Program-made: the position numbers and the translations under genes
In this document: piece by piece, positions 7,841 to 15,195 of the stretch
How positions within the stretch are numbered: position 1 is the first letter of the stretch
Layout of the letters: every line of letters begins with the position of its first letter
The notes under the pieces: generated by a model
The model's database searches: none
Told to the model about the DNA's origin: nothing
Seen by the model: only the letters and a program-made list of their open reading frames with translations
From: Nitrospirota bacterium
GTDB lineage: Bacteria > Nitrospirota > Thermodesulfovibrionia > Thermodesulfovibrionales > UBA6898
Direction: 5' to 3'
DNA length: 32,524 nucleotides
NCBI GenBank assembly: GCA_016217675.1
Contig: JACRHC010000036.1
Span: 1 to 32,524 of the forward strand

Positions 7841-9007
7841 TCAAGTTCCCTTCAACTGCTTTAGAAGTGAAACCAGCTTATCCAGGTGTTTTTTTTCATG
7901 GGCTGCAGTCACAACAATCCTTAGCCTCGGCTCTTTCACTGTGGGCGGCCGGATAGCAGGCACATAGACACCGTGTTTGAAGAAGAATTGCGACATCCTG
8001 ACAGCCGCTTCATTTGAAGAAGTCTTGATCGGAATAATAGGCGTCTCACTCAACGTGCTGTCGTATCCAATGGCATACAGGGCTTTTATGAGATATTCCC
8101 TGTTTGACCAGAGCTTCTCAATGAGTCCCCGGTCCTTTCTGATCATCTGAACAGCAACACTGGCAGCAGCAATGACAGCAGGAGGCAGGGCAGTTGAAAA
8201 AAGCAGGCTGCGTGCCCGGTTAGAGATCCATCGCACAACATCATCGCTCCCTGCGGCAAAGGCGCCGAAAGCACCTAATGCCTTCGAAAATGTGCCCATC
8301 TGTATGATCCACCTTTCCGGCTTTATATTGAAATGTGAAAGCGCACCTTTGCCCTTGCCGAGCACTCCAGTGCCATGAGCATCGTCAAGATAAAGAAGTA
8401 ATGTCCGATGCGTAATGTGTGATGCGTTTACAGACCTGCACAGATCATAAAGATCTCTTAAAGGGGCGATATCTCCATCCATGCTGAAGACCGTATCGGT
8501 GACGACGATCTTTTTGCCGGAGGTCTTGCACCTGTTCATAAGTGCCTGAAGGTGCCTGATGTCCTTATGCCGGTAAACAACAGTCTTTGCCCTGCTCAGT
8601 CTGCAGCCGTCAATGAGGCTCGCATGATTGAGCGCATCGCTGAAGATAATATCGTTCTCTGATGCAAGAGCAGGCAGGATACCAGTGTTCGCGGCATAAC
8701 CGGAATTAAATACACGAGCAGCATCAGTCCCTTTCCAGGCAGCAATACTCTTTTCGAGCTTCTCATGGAGGAGCGTTCCGCCGACAAGTAGCCGGGAAGC
8801 TCCTGCACCAAACCCGTATTTATGCATTGCCTGAGTTGCAGCATTGGCAAGAACAGGGTGATTGGCAAGCCCGAGGTAGTCATTCGAAGAGAAATTGACA
8901 AACTTCCTTCTCCCGATGGCTATAACCGGCCCTTGACCGGATGCCCTTTCACGTATCTGCCTCAAGAGTCCCTGTTCCTTCAATTTCCTGATATTTTCTT
9001 CAAACAT
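7841..9007 (-). CDS. bioF: 8-amino-7-oxononanoate synthase (biotin synthesis)
   Basis: PLP enzyme of the alpha-oxoamine synthase family that condenses pimeloyl-ACP/CoA with L-alanine to give KAPA, the first ring-forming biotin precursor. 388 residues. Motifs: NFSSNDYLGLANHP (38-51), GAGASRLLVGGT, FNSGYAANTGILPAL, DALNHASLIDG, DDAHGTGVLG (208-217) and the PLP lysine Lys242 in GTFSKALGAFG. Between LCRSVNA and LLLYLDDAHG there are about seven extra residues (around SHITHRT) relative to the family; their DNA is repeat-like (see findings). No other bio genes are nearby, so it stands alone. Related KBL/ALAS enzymes are less likely given the motif set. The start codon lacks a strong ribosome site. 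Confidence 0.93.
   Translation of the reverse strand: MFEENIRKLKEQGLLRQIRERASGQGPVIAIGRRKFVNFSSNDYLGLANHPVLANAATQAMHKYGFGAGASRLLVGGTLLHEKLEKSIAAWKGTDAARVFNSGYAANTGILPALASENDIIFSDALNHASLIDGCRLSRAKTVVYRHKDIRHLQALMNRCKTSGKKIVVTDTVFSMDGDIAPLRDLYDLCRSVNASHITHRTLLLYLDDAHGTGVLGKGKGALSHFNIKPERWIIQMGTFSKALGAFGAFAAGSDDVVRWISNRARSLLFSTALPPAVIAAASVAVQMIRKDRGLIEKLWSNREYLIKALYAIGYDSTLSETPIIPIKTSSNEAAVRMSQFFFKHGVYVPAIRPPTVKEPRLRIVVTAAHEKKHLDKLVSLLKQLKGT
8401..8431. repeat. Short repeat-like insertion inside bioF
   Basis: The plus strand reads GATGCGT at 8407-8413 and again at 8421-8427, separated by AATGTGT. The tract encodes the extra residues around SHITHRT in BioF. Its length keeps the frame open. Confidence 0.4.
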
Positions 9008-9114
9008 AGCCTGATAGTATCACATGCGATTCAGGGGATTAAAGTTTTTCCCCTTTTATCACGATTAAGAAGAATGAGGGTTCTATCTAACTTGTTAAAA
9101 ATAATACTTTATTA

Positions 9115-9143
9115 TGGCGAAGTATCCCATGTTGGGATATAAT
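9115..9143 (+). promoter_or_regulatory. Promoter with operator-like dyad for the pilus/secretion operon
   Basis: A perfect TATAAT (9138-9143) stands 65 bases before the ATPase start, with a weak -35 TGGCGA (9115-9120) at 17-base spacing. TATCCC (9123-9128), spacer ATGTT, and GGGATA (9134-9139) form a perfect 6-bp inverted repeat that overlaps the -10. A protein bound there would block polymerase, or an activator could compensate for the poor -35. Confidence 0.55.
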
Positions 9144-9207
9144 GTTTACACATTTTTGTCAATCGCATTCTGTAGATAGGGGTCGATGATCTCCTGAAAG
9201 GATAGCC

Positions 9208-10674
9208 ATGCAGCCAAAACGTATTGGTGACCGTCTTATCGAAGCTGGCCTTATCACTGAAGACCAATTGAAGCTCGCACTTGAAGAGCAGAAGAAGACC
9301 GGAGAACTTCTTGGCGCCATCTGCTTTGGACTCGGCTTTATAAGCCAGACCGATCTGTTCACAGTGCTCTCAATGGTACATAGCAACGACCAGCGAAAGA
9401 ATGAGGTCGGTGACGGTGCGAATATCCCCGATGATCTCGATGATATAGTCAGACAAAGCACCTCAGCGCTCAGGACCTTCGAACGGGAGGCCAACCGGCC
9501 AGGCGATGTTTCTATTGCACCGGTTGTCAGACTGGTTGACAGAATAATAACTACCGCATTACAGAAAGGAGCAACCGATATCCATATCGGACCTGATGCC
9601 AAAGGCACACGCGTTCGGTACAGGGTGGACGGCCTGCTGCAGCACGGCATGTATCTGCCAAAAGAAATTCTTGCAGCCCTTGTGTCGAGAATCAAGATCC
9701 TGGGAGCCATGAACATAGCAGAAAACAGAGTGCCCCAGGACGGCGCAACAGAGTTCGCATGGAAGTCTAAGGTGCTCGATCTCAGAATATCAACCTTCCC
9801 CATTCTGGGCGGTGAAAACATTGTCATCAGGATACTCGATAAATCCCGCCTTCTCCTTGGCCTTGAAAACCTCGGCTTTATGAAGGAAGACATTGAACTG
9901 CTGAACAAGTCGCTTGTCATGCCCTATGGTCTGATCCTCGTAACCGGCCCAACAGGCTCAGGAAAGACCACGACGCTCTATTCGCTTCTTTCGATCATCA
10001 ACAGTGTTTACAAGAATATTTTCACGATAGAGGATCCTATAGAATATCAGCTTCCTCTGGTCAGACAATCGCAGGTGAATATAAAAGCCGGGCTGACCTT
10101 TGCGACGGGCCTGCGCTCGATACTCAGGCAGGACCCTGACGTGATTTTGGTTGGCGAAATGCGTGATGTGGAGACCGCGGAGCTCGCAATCCGTTCCTCG
10201 CTGACCGGGCATCTCGTCTTCAGCACACTTCATACGAATGATGCTGCATCAAGCCTTCCCCGCATCATCGACATGGGCATTGAGCCCTTCCTGCTTGCAT
10301 CAACGGTTGACACTATCATTGCCCAGCGGCTCGTCCGGCTCCTCTGCGAAAAATGCAAGGAAGCCTACGCCCCTCCGCCTGAGATGGTGCAAAGGCTCGA
10401 ACCTGCGATCACCAAAGACACGGTGCTGTACAGGGCTAAAGGGTGCCCTGAATGCAGCGACACGGGATATCGCGGCAGAACCGTAATTTATGAAATATTT
10501 AAGATGAACGAAGAACTCAGAAAGCTTGTCCTGTCAAAGAAAGGCTCGGATGAGCTTTTTGAAACAGCCATAAGAACAGGACTCAAGACCATGTATAAAG
10601 TTGGCATCCGGAAAGCCGCAGAAGGTCTGACCTCTCTGGAAGAGGTCCACAGTGCCACGAGGACCGCATTCTGA
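9208..10674 (+). CDS. PilB/MshE/GspE-family assembly ATPase
   Basis: Cytosolic hexameric ATPase that powers pilus or pseudopilus extension. 488 residues: a short MshEN-type N-domain (RIGDRLIEAGLITEDQLKLA, from residue 5, with GLGFISQTDL at 41-50), then the T2SSE core with Walker A GPTGSGKTT (247-255), the Asp/Glu block TIEDPIEYQ (273-281), Walker B DPDVILVGEMRD (309-320), the His box STLHTND (339-345) and a zinc tetracysteine (Cys380, Cys383, Cys413, Cys416). It is shorter than typical PilB because the N-terminal region has only one such module. AGGA precedes the ATG. It is the first gene of a seven-gene plus-strand operon; its stop overlaps the next start by one base. Confidence 0.95.
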   Translation: MQPKRIGDRLIEAGLITEDQLKLALEEQKKTGELLGAICFGLGFISQTDLFTVLSMVHSNDQRKNEVGDGANIPDDLDDIVRQSTSALRTFEREANRPGDVSIAPVVRLVDRIITTALQKGATDIHIGPDAKGTRVRYRVDGLLQHGMYLPKEILAALVSRIKILGAMNIAENRVPQDGATEFAWKSKVLDLRISTFPILGGENIVIRILDKSRLLLGLENLGFMKEDIELLNKSLVMPYGLILVTGPTGSGKTTTLYSLLSIINSVYKNIFTIEDPIEYQLPLVRQSQVNIKAGLTFATGLRSILRQDPDVILVGEMRDVETAELAIRSSLTGHLVFSTLHTNDAASSLPRIIDMGIEPFLLASTVDTIIAQRLVRLLCEKCKEAYAPPPEMVQRLEPAITKDTVLYRAKGCPECSDTGYRGRTVIYEIFKMNEELRKLVLSKKGSDELFETAIRTGLKTMYKVGIRKAAEGLTSLEEVHSATRTAF

Positions 10675-11873
10675 TGGCTTTTTACAATTACCGCGCAATT
10701 GATGATGAGGCAAAAGTTATAGCAGGCAAGATAGAGGCCTCTAATGAGGGTGAACTCGAAAACCTGCTTAATGCAAAAGGACTCACACTTATAGAAGCCT
10801 CGCGCGCAGGCTTTGGATTTCAGGCACCATTCAGGCTGAACGATAAGGATCTTCTGAATTTTACCTATTTTCTCCAGCTTATTCTTTCTTCGGGCGTACC
10901 GCTTATGAGCGGCCTGGGTGATCTTGCCAATCAGACTGCAAACAGAAAAATATCGAGAACAGCGTCTATGCTCTACACAAAACTCGAATCAGGCAAGTCG
11001 ATCTCAGAATCGATGTTCGATTACCCTTTCATCTTCCCCGGTTACTACTCAAGCATGGTTAGGGCGGGTGAGGCAGCTGGTAGCCTTGAACAGATACTGG
11101 ACGATCTGATGGTCTATATGGAATGGCAGATCAAGCTGAAAAAAGATGTAAAATCTGCCCTGGCCTATCCTGCCATAGTCCTCACCGCGGTGTTTGGCCT
11201 TATCATGATCCTCTTTGTCTTTGTCATGCCAAAGTTCGTAAAGATCCTGACCGACCTGAAGGTGGCACTGCCGCTGCCGACACAGATCATGATCGGGACC
11301 GTAGAATTTATGAAGGGTTATTGGCCGTTTATCATCCTGCTCTTCTTTGCCCTGCCGTTCATATATCGCCAACTCAACAGGCACCTGGCTTCAAAACGGA
11401 TCATTGACCGTATTGTGCTTAAGCTCCCCCTTATCGGAGACCTTACAAAAAAGCTTAATCATTCACGGTATTTCAGGACGTTTGCCATTTTATACCGTTC
11501 AGGCCTTAGCATGCATGAAACGCTGCGTGTTTCTGCAGATGTTATCAGAAATACGGTCATTGCCGAATCTTTCAACAAAGTTGCGAATTCCGTTCTCAGT
11601 GGCGAACAGATCAATAAGGCTCTCAGGCTGACCGGTGATTTCGGGCCTCTTCTGCTGAATATGGTCGAAATCGGCGAGAAGACCGGCACGCTGGACAATA
11701 CCGTTTTGAAGATCAGCACTATGTATGACAAGGAAATACCAGAGACCTTGAAAAAGGTCTTCACGATCATCGAGCCGCTCATCCTTCTCCTGCTCGGCGG
11801 AATTGTGCTTCTTACTCTGGCGTCATTCTTCCTGCCCCTTTACAAGATTATTGGAGGACTTCGGGTGCGATGA
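10674..11873 (+). CDS. PilC/GspF-family inner-membrane platform protein
   Basis: Polytopic inner-membrane protein that couples the ATPase to pilin assembly. 399 residues with two T2SSF repeats (about 55-190 and 260-390). The first contains SGVPLMSGLGDLANQ and MVRAGEAAGSLEQIL; the second contains YRSGLSMHETLRVSADV and MVEIGEKTGTLDNTV. Membrane helices lie near 164-190 (AIVLTAVFGLIMILFVFVMP), 214-234 and 370-392. A short N-terminal domain (YNYRAIDDEAKVIAGKIEA) is typical. It is coupled to the ATPase (TGATG) and to the prepilin gene (ATGA). Confidence 0.95.
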   Translation: MAFYNYRAIDDEAKVIAGKIEASNEGELENLLNAKGLTLIEASRAGFGFQAPFRLNDKDLLNFTYFLQLILSSGVPLMSGLGDLANQTANRKISRTASMLYTKLESGKSISESMFDYPFIFPGYYSSMVRAGEAAGSLEQILDDLMVYMEWQIKLKKDVKSALAYPAIVLTAVFGLIMILFVFVMPKFVKILTDLKVALPLPTQIMIGTVEFMKGYWPFIILLFFALPFIYRQLNRHLASKRIIDRIVLKLPLIGDLTKKLNHSRYFRTFAILYRSGLSMHETLRVSADVIRNTVIAESFNKVANSVLSGEQINKALRLTGDFGPLLLNMVEIGEKTGTLDNTVLKISTMYDKEIPETLKKVFTIIEPLILLLLGGIVLLTLASFFLPLYKIIGGLRVR

Positions 11874-12757
11874 AAAATCATCGCTGGACTGACAGGGAAG
11901 GGTTTACTTTAGTAGAAGTCATTGTGGTGATGGCAATTATCGCAACGCTGGTCGGCATTATGATCCCCTTCATATATCGTGTTTGGGAGAGCACAGAGAT
12001 CGATACAACCAGAGAACGCATGGCCGATCTCAAAAAGGCCATGGTCGGAGATCCGAAGCTGATACAGAATGGCGTCAGAACCCATTACGGCTTTATTGGA
12101 GATATTGGAGCGTTGCCTACCACATCAAATCTTCAGGAACTTGTTCAACAGCCTGCATGGGTGACTAATAACTGGAACGGTCCTTATCTGCCCCGTGGGT
12201 TTAATATGAATGATTATAAAACTGATGCTTGGGGAACTTCGATTTCATACGCTTCTACCGGTGTTGCTGGCGAAATGATGGAACTAAGAAGTTTAGGCGC
12301 TGATAGGACTACGGGTACGCCTGATGATATAGTAGTCAAAATCTTTACAAACGAGGTGTTTCCGACGCAGAACCTGCAGGGCGCATTAAATATTACTTTT
12401 GCTGTAGCGCCGCCGAGCTCATTGAGCTATTCTGCAAAGATATGCGCAAGATACAGGGATGGAACAGGCAATCTTATTACTTCGCCTGCCTGCGTCTGTT
12501 ACTCCCCTGTTTCCATACCAGGAGATAGCAGTAAACGCTATTTTTCAGTGCCGTTTAATGTAAATATCGGGGTCAACGTGCCGATAGGACCAGTTTATTT
12601 CAGTTCAGCCCTTTATTCTGCGCTTGGCTGTCCTGATCCCAATTTAATAGCAGGGCAAACCGTAGGCGGGGGACCTAACAACTCTGCGGTAATTGTGAAT
12701 GTTAATGACAGGGTTAGCTCTATATTCGCAGATTTACTGATGCAATCAATACCATAA
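11870..12757 (+). CDS. Type IV prepilin / GspG-like major pilin with long C-terminal extension
   Basis: A class III signal peptide (MKNHRWTDREG, cleavage after Gly11) is followed by FTLVEVIVVMAIIATLVGIM with Glu at mature position 5. A GspG-like middle segment contains WNGPYLPRGF and DAWGTSISYAS. From about residue 160 a roughly 135-residue extension follows that GspG lacks, beta-rich by eye (NITFAVAPPSSLSYSAKICA) with Cys at AKICARYRD, SPACVCYS and ALGCPDP. The second half is more A/T-rich than its neighbours and may diverge fast. It is the only prepilin in the operon, so it probably forms the filament or pseudopilus itself. The function of the extension is unknown. The start overlaps pilC by ATGA. 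Confidence 0.88.
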   Translation: MKNHRWTDREGFTLVEVIVVMAIIATLVGIMIPFIYRVWESTEIDTTRERMADLKKAMVGDPKLIQNGVRTHYGFIGDIGALPTTSNLQELVQQPAWVTNNWNGPYLPRGFNMNDYKTDAWGTSISYASTGVAGEMMELRSLGADRTTGTPDDIVVKIFTNEVFPTQNLQGALNITFAVAPPSSLSYSAKICARYRDGTGNLITSPACVCYSPVSIPGDSSKRYFSVPFNVNIGVNVPIGPVYFSSALYSALGCPDPNLIAGQTVGGGPNNSAVIVNVNDRVSSIFADLLMQSIP

Positions 12758-12767
12758 AGGATAAATT

Positions 12768-14195
12768 ATGAACTCATTAAACATAGACTTCAGAGCTGTA
12801 AGCCTGAGGCTTCTGTCCGCTAAGGCCGGGGCTTTAAAGCATGTTCACCTTACACGAAATTTTTCGCTCGCCGACATGCAGGCGGCAAAAGAGCAACTTA
12901 CGAACGCCGTCCGGGAGGTTGGGGGCAAGAAGGGCAAGGCCCATGTCATTCTGCCTAACAGGATTGTAAAATTCAATATTCTTCAGATTCCTGCAATGGA
13001 TATTGGAGATGCAGAAAAGGTCGTTCGGAGAGAAATTGCAAAGGAACTCGGCACGCAGGACTTTGTTCTGGGTATCAGAAGGATCATCAGGAATCGACCG
13101 GGCAAACAGGATATCCTTGCGGAATATGCACTCAAATCAGATATGCGGGATTACCTCGCACTTTTGAAAGAATGCGGCATCAAGCCCTCTGTTGTTACAA
13201 CAAGCCTTGAAGGGATTATCAGCGCCTTTAAAAAGATCCGACCCGAAACCGAAGGGAATGAGGCCGTTCTTGAGATAGGCCAAACCTTTATTGAGATCAT
13301 CGTCTTCAATAACGGAAAGCTCATCAATTACAAGAAAGTTCAAATGCCCGCAGTTGACGACGCAAAACTTTCCAGCAAAGATATGGACCCGATGCAGATC
13401 TGCAAGATCAAGATGTATACAATCGTCGACGCGCTCTATAACTTTATGATGGAAATGGGGGGCGGCGCAGCCGAGGAAAGGATCTCCCGTCTCTGGATAA
13501 GCGGACTGGGTTCAATTGAGGAAGGAACAGCGCAGTGTGTGTCAGAGGGGCTTGGCATAAACAGTTCACTCCTTAACCCCTTTGATATTGAAGTGGAGCA
13601 TGCAAGCATTTACACGGCAGTTGCCGGTCTTTCGTTGATCACACCTGCTGACCAGTTCATCAACCTTTTGCCTTCTGATGAGAGAGACAGGGGGAAGCAG
13701 GTTGCAGGAAGGGCAGCTCTTATCGCCGCTCTTGTCTTTTATGTAATCCTGATCGGAGGCGGATACACAGTCCTGAACAAAGCAGAAAGAGATCTAAAGG
13801 TCTTAAGGGATAAATTTGAGACAGAAGTAAAGGCATCTCATAAGTCAGGATCACCTGATAGAAGTCAGCAGGATGCCCTGAAAAAAATCATGAGCAATAA
13901 TAAGAACCTTCATCCCCTATTCAGGGATATTGCTAACCTGATACCGCCGGATATGAACCTCATCAGCCTCGATATTGAAAAAACAGCGGATGCAACGTTT
14001 ATCAAGCTGGGAGCAAGTCTGCAGCCCGCAGATGAGGGTCTCAGGAATTCAGCAGTTTCAAAGTTTTTGAAAGCCCTTGAAACCACGGGTCGCGTTGCAA
14101 TGACATCGCCGCCCGAGATTACGTCTGTCACCACAGCGCCGACTGCGAAGAAACAGGAATTTACCATCAAGGCAAAGTTTGAGGTACTGCAATGA
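12768..14195 (+). CDS. PilM-PilN fusion (GspL-like) inner-membrane assembly protein
   Basis: 475 residues. The N-terminal part (about 1-290) is a PilM/GspL-type actin-like cytoplasmic domain, with HVILPNRIVKFNILQIPAMD (59-78), GIKPSVVTTSLEGI, AVLEIGQTFIEIIVF and LWISGLGSIEEG. FINLLPSDERDR (298-308) is the INLLP start typical of PilN, followed by one TM helix (about 315-336), a coiled-coil stretch (KAERDLKVLRDKFETEV) and a periplasmic PilN-like domain (LIPPDMNLISLDIEK). PilM and PilN are normally separate proteins, so this is a one-chain form of the alignment complex that links the ATPase to the periplasm. AAAGG lies seven bases before the ATG. GspL is an equally valid structural name. Confidence 0.85.
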   Translation: MNSLNIDFRAVSLRLLSAKAGALKHVHLTRNFSLADMQAAKEQLTNAVREVGGKKGKAHVILPNRIVKFNILQIPAMDIGDAEKVVRREIAKELGTQDFVLGIRRIIRNRPGKQDILAEYALKSDMRDYLALLKECGIKPSVVTTSLEGIISAFKKIRPETEGNEAVLEIGQTFIEIIVFNNGKLINYKKVQMPAVDDAKLSSKDMDPMQICKIKMYTIVDALYNFMMEMGGGAAEERISRLWISGLGSIEEGTAQCVSEGLGINSSLLNPFDIEVEHASIYTAVAGLSLITPADQFINLLPSDERDRGKQVAGRAALIAALVFYVILIGGGYTVLNKAERDLKVLRDKFETEVKASHKSGSPDRSQQDALKKIMSNNKNLHPLFRDIANLIPPDMNLISLDIEKTADATFIKLGASLQPADEGLRNSAVSKFLKALETTGRVAMTSPPEITSVTTAPTAKKQEFTIKAKFEVLQ

Positions 14196-14704
14196 AAAAC
14201 CAGGGGAAGGCCTTTTACATCATTCTTGCTGTGGTCATAGTAACTGGGCTGATCTTTTCCCTATACGCATTTTCAAAGATCAAAGCGATACGTGAACTTC
14301 GGGCGGCGATTAAAAAGTCCGGGGCAGAGCATGAACTGGCAATAGCAAAAAACTCCGATAGCAGCACGGATATCATGAAGTTCATACCCCAGCGGATGTG
14401 GACAACAGAATTTATCGAGACTGCATATACCGTATCACGAAAATATGGAATCCGAGACCTGCTGTTTGAGCAGAAATCTGCAGACAATACCCGCAGGCAA
14501 ACCCACGGCAATAGTCCGGTGTCACTCCGGTCTTATCCTGTAAGGATGACCTTCCATGCGGGGTACCGGGAAATGGCTGACTTCATTCAGGAGTTGCAGG
14601 GATTTGAGAAACTCGTAACTATAGAGAGCCTCATGATCAGGCGCGAAAAGAGTTCTCTTGCCGTAGAAATGACGGCGAGTACTTATGCAATGGAGGCGAA
14701 ATAA
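14192..14704 (+). CDS. PilO/GspM-like inner-membrane alignment protein
   Basis: 170 residues with a single N-terminal TM helix (about 7-27, FYIILAVVIVTGLIFSLYAF), a short coiled coil (KIKAIRELRAAIKKSGAEHE) and a periplasmic ferredoxin-like domain whose VRMTFHAGYREMADFIQELQ matches the PilO/GspM pattern (hydrophobic strand, then Y-x-x-x-x-x-F-I-x-x-L-E). It would pair with the PilN part of the preceding protein. Both ends overlap neighbours (ATGA at the start, one base at the end), consistent with strict operon coupling. Identity is by position and architecture more than by sequence. Confidence 0.8.
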   Translation: MKNQGKAFYIILAVVIVTGLIFSLYAFSKIKAIRELRAAIKKSGAEHELAIAKNSDSSTDIMKFIPQRMWTTEFIETAYTVSRKYGIRDLLFEQKSADNTRRQTHGNSPVSLRSYPVRMTFHAGYREMADFIQELQGFEKLVTIESLMIRREKSSLAVEMTASTYAMEAK

Positions 14705-15195
14705 TGTCTATGCCCCAGGGAGTGCTCGGCAATAAATATGTCGTGGGTATCGTAGGCATGTTGTTTATCATAGTCATTGTCTATAATACTCAATTCTTCA
14801 TGTCCAGACAGAAAACGTCTCGGACAGAAAAGGCTCAACCGGCACAAAAACGTTCAGAACCTGCCAGGCAACCTGACAAAGCACTGCCGGTGCCAGCTGC
14901 TCAGCCTTTGACCAAAGAGGATAAGGGCAAATGGAAACGGGACCCCTTCTCTTTACGCGCAGGTCCAGACCGCAAGGCGGCAGAGATAGTCTACGACATT
15001 AAACTCATGGGCATAATAAAGAGGGATGGCAACAGCCGTGCGCTCATCGACGGCAAGGTCTATGGGGTCAATGACCGCATCGGCACAGCAATTATCAAGG
15101 AGATTAAACAACACAGCATTGTTTTATTGGCAGATGGAAAAAAACAGGAAATATCGTTTGATGATTATAAAGTTATCAAGGAGAAGAAGAAATGA
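14704..15195 (+). CDS. PilP/GspC-like periplasmic linker to the secretin
   Basis: 163 residues: an N-terminal TM anchor (about 11-32, YVVGIVGMLFIIVIVYNTQF), a Lys/Pro/Ala-rich disordered linker (about 36-80) and a small beta domain (about 90-160) with RDPFSLR and YDIKLMGIIKRDGNSRALID, which matches the homology-region fold shared by PilP and GspC. It would connect the PilN/PilO parts to the secretin N-domains. There is no lipobox, unlike classical PilP, so the anchor is more like GspC. It overlaps the secretin gene by ATGA. Confidence 0.8.
   Translation: MSMPQGVLGNKYVVGIVGMLFIIVIVYNTQFFMSRQKTSRTEKAQPAQKRSEPARQPDKALPVPAAQPLTKEDKGKWKRDPFSLRAGPDRKAAEIVYDIKLMGIIKRDGNSRALIDGKVYGVNDRIGTAIIKEIKQHSIVLLADGKKQEISFDDYKVIKEKKK

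Noticed and set aside
8395..8440. Frameshift in bioF
   Set aside because: The unusual residues before DDAHGTG are an in-frame insertion; the motifs on both sides are read in the same frame.
9115..9143. Sigma-54 promoter (TGGC...) before the pilus-type operon
   Set aside because: TGGCGA is not followed by a TTGCA-type -12 element at the right spacing; a TATAAT -10 fits better.
9208..9500. Truncation of the ATPase N-terminus
   Set aside because: The start has a good ribosome site and promoter, and one MshEN-like module is present; a short N-domain is a natural variant.
9159..9920. 253-codon minus-strand frame opposite the ATPase gene
   Set aside because: Ser/Arg-rich translation typical of an antisense shadow; the plus strand encodes an unambiguous PilB-family protein.
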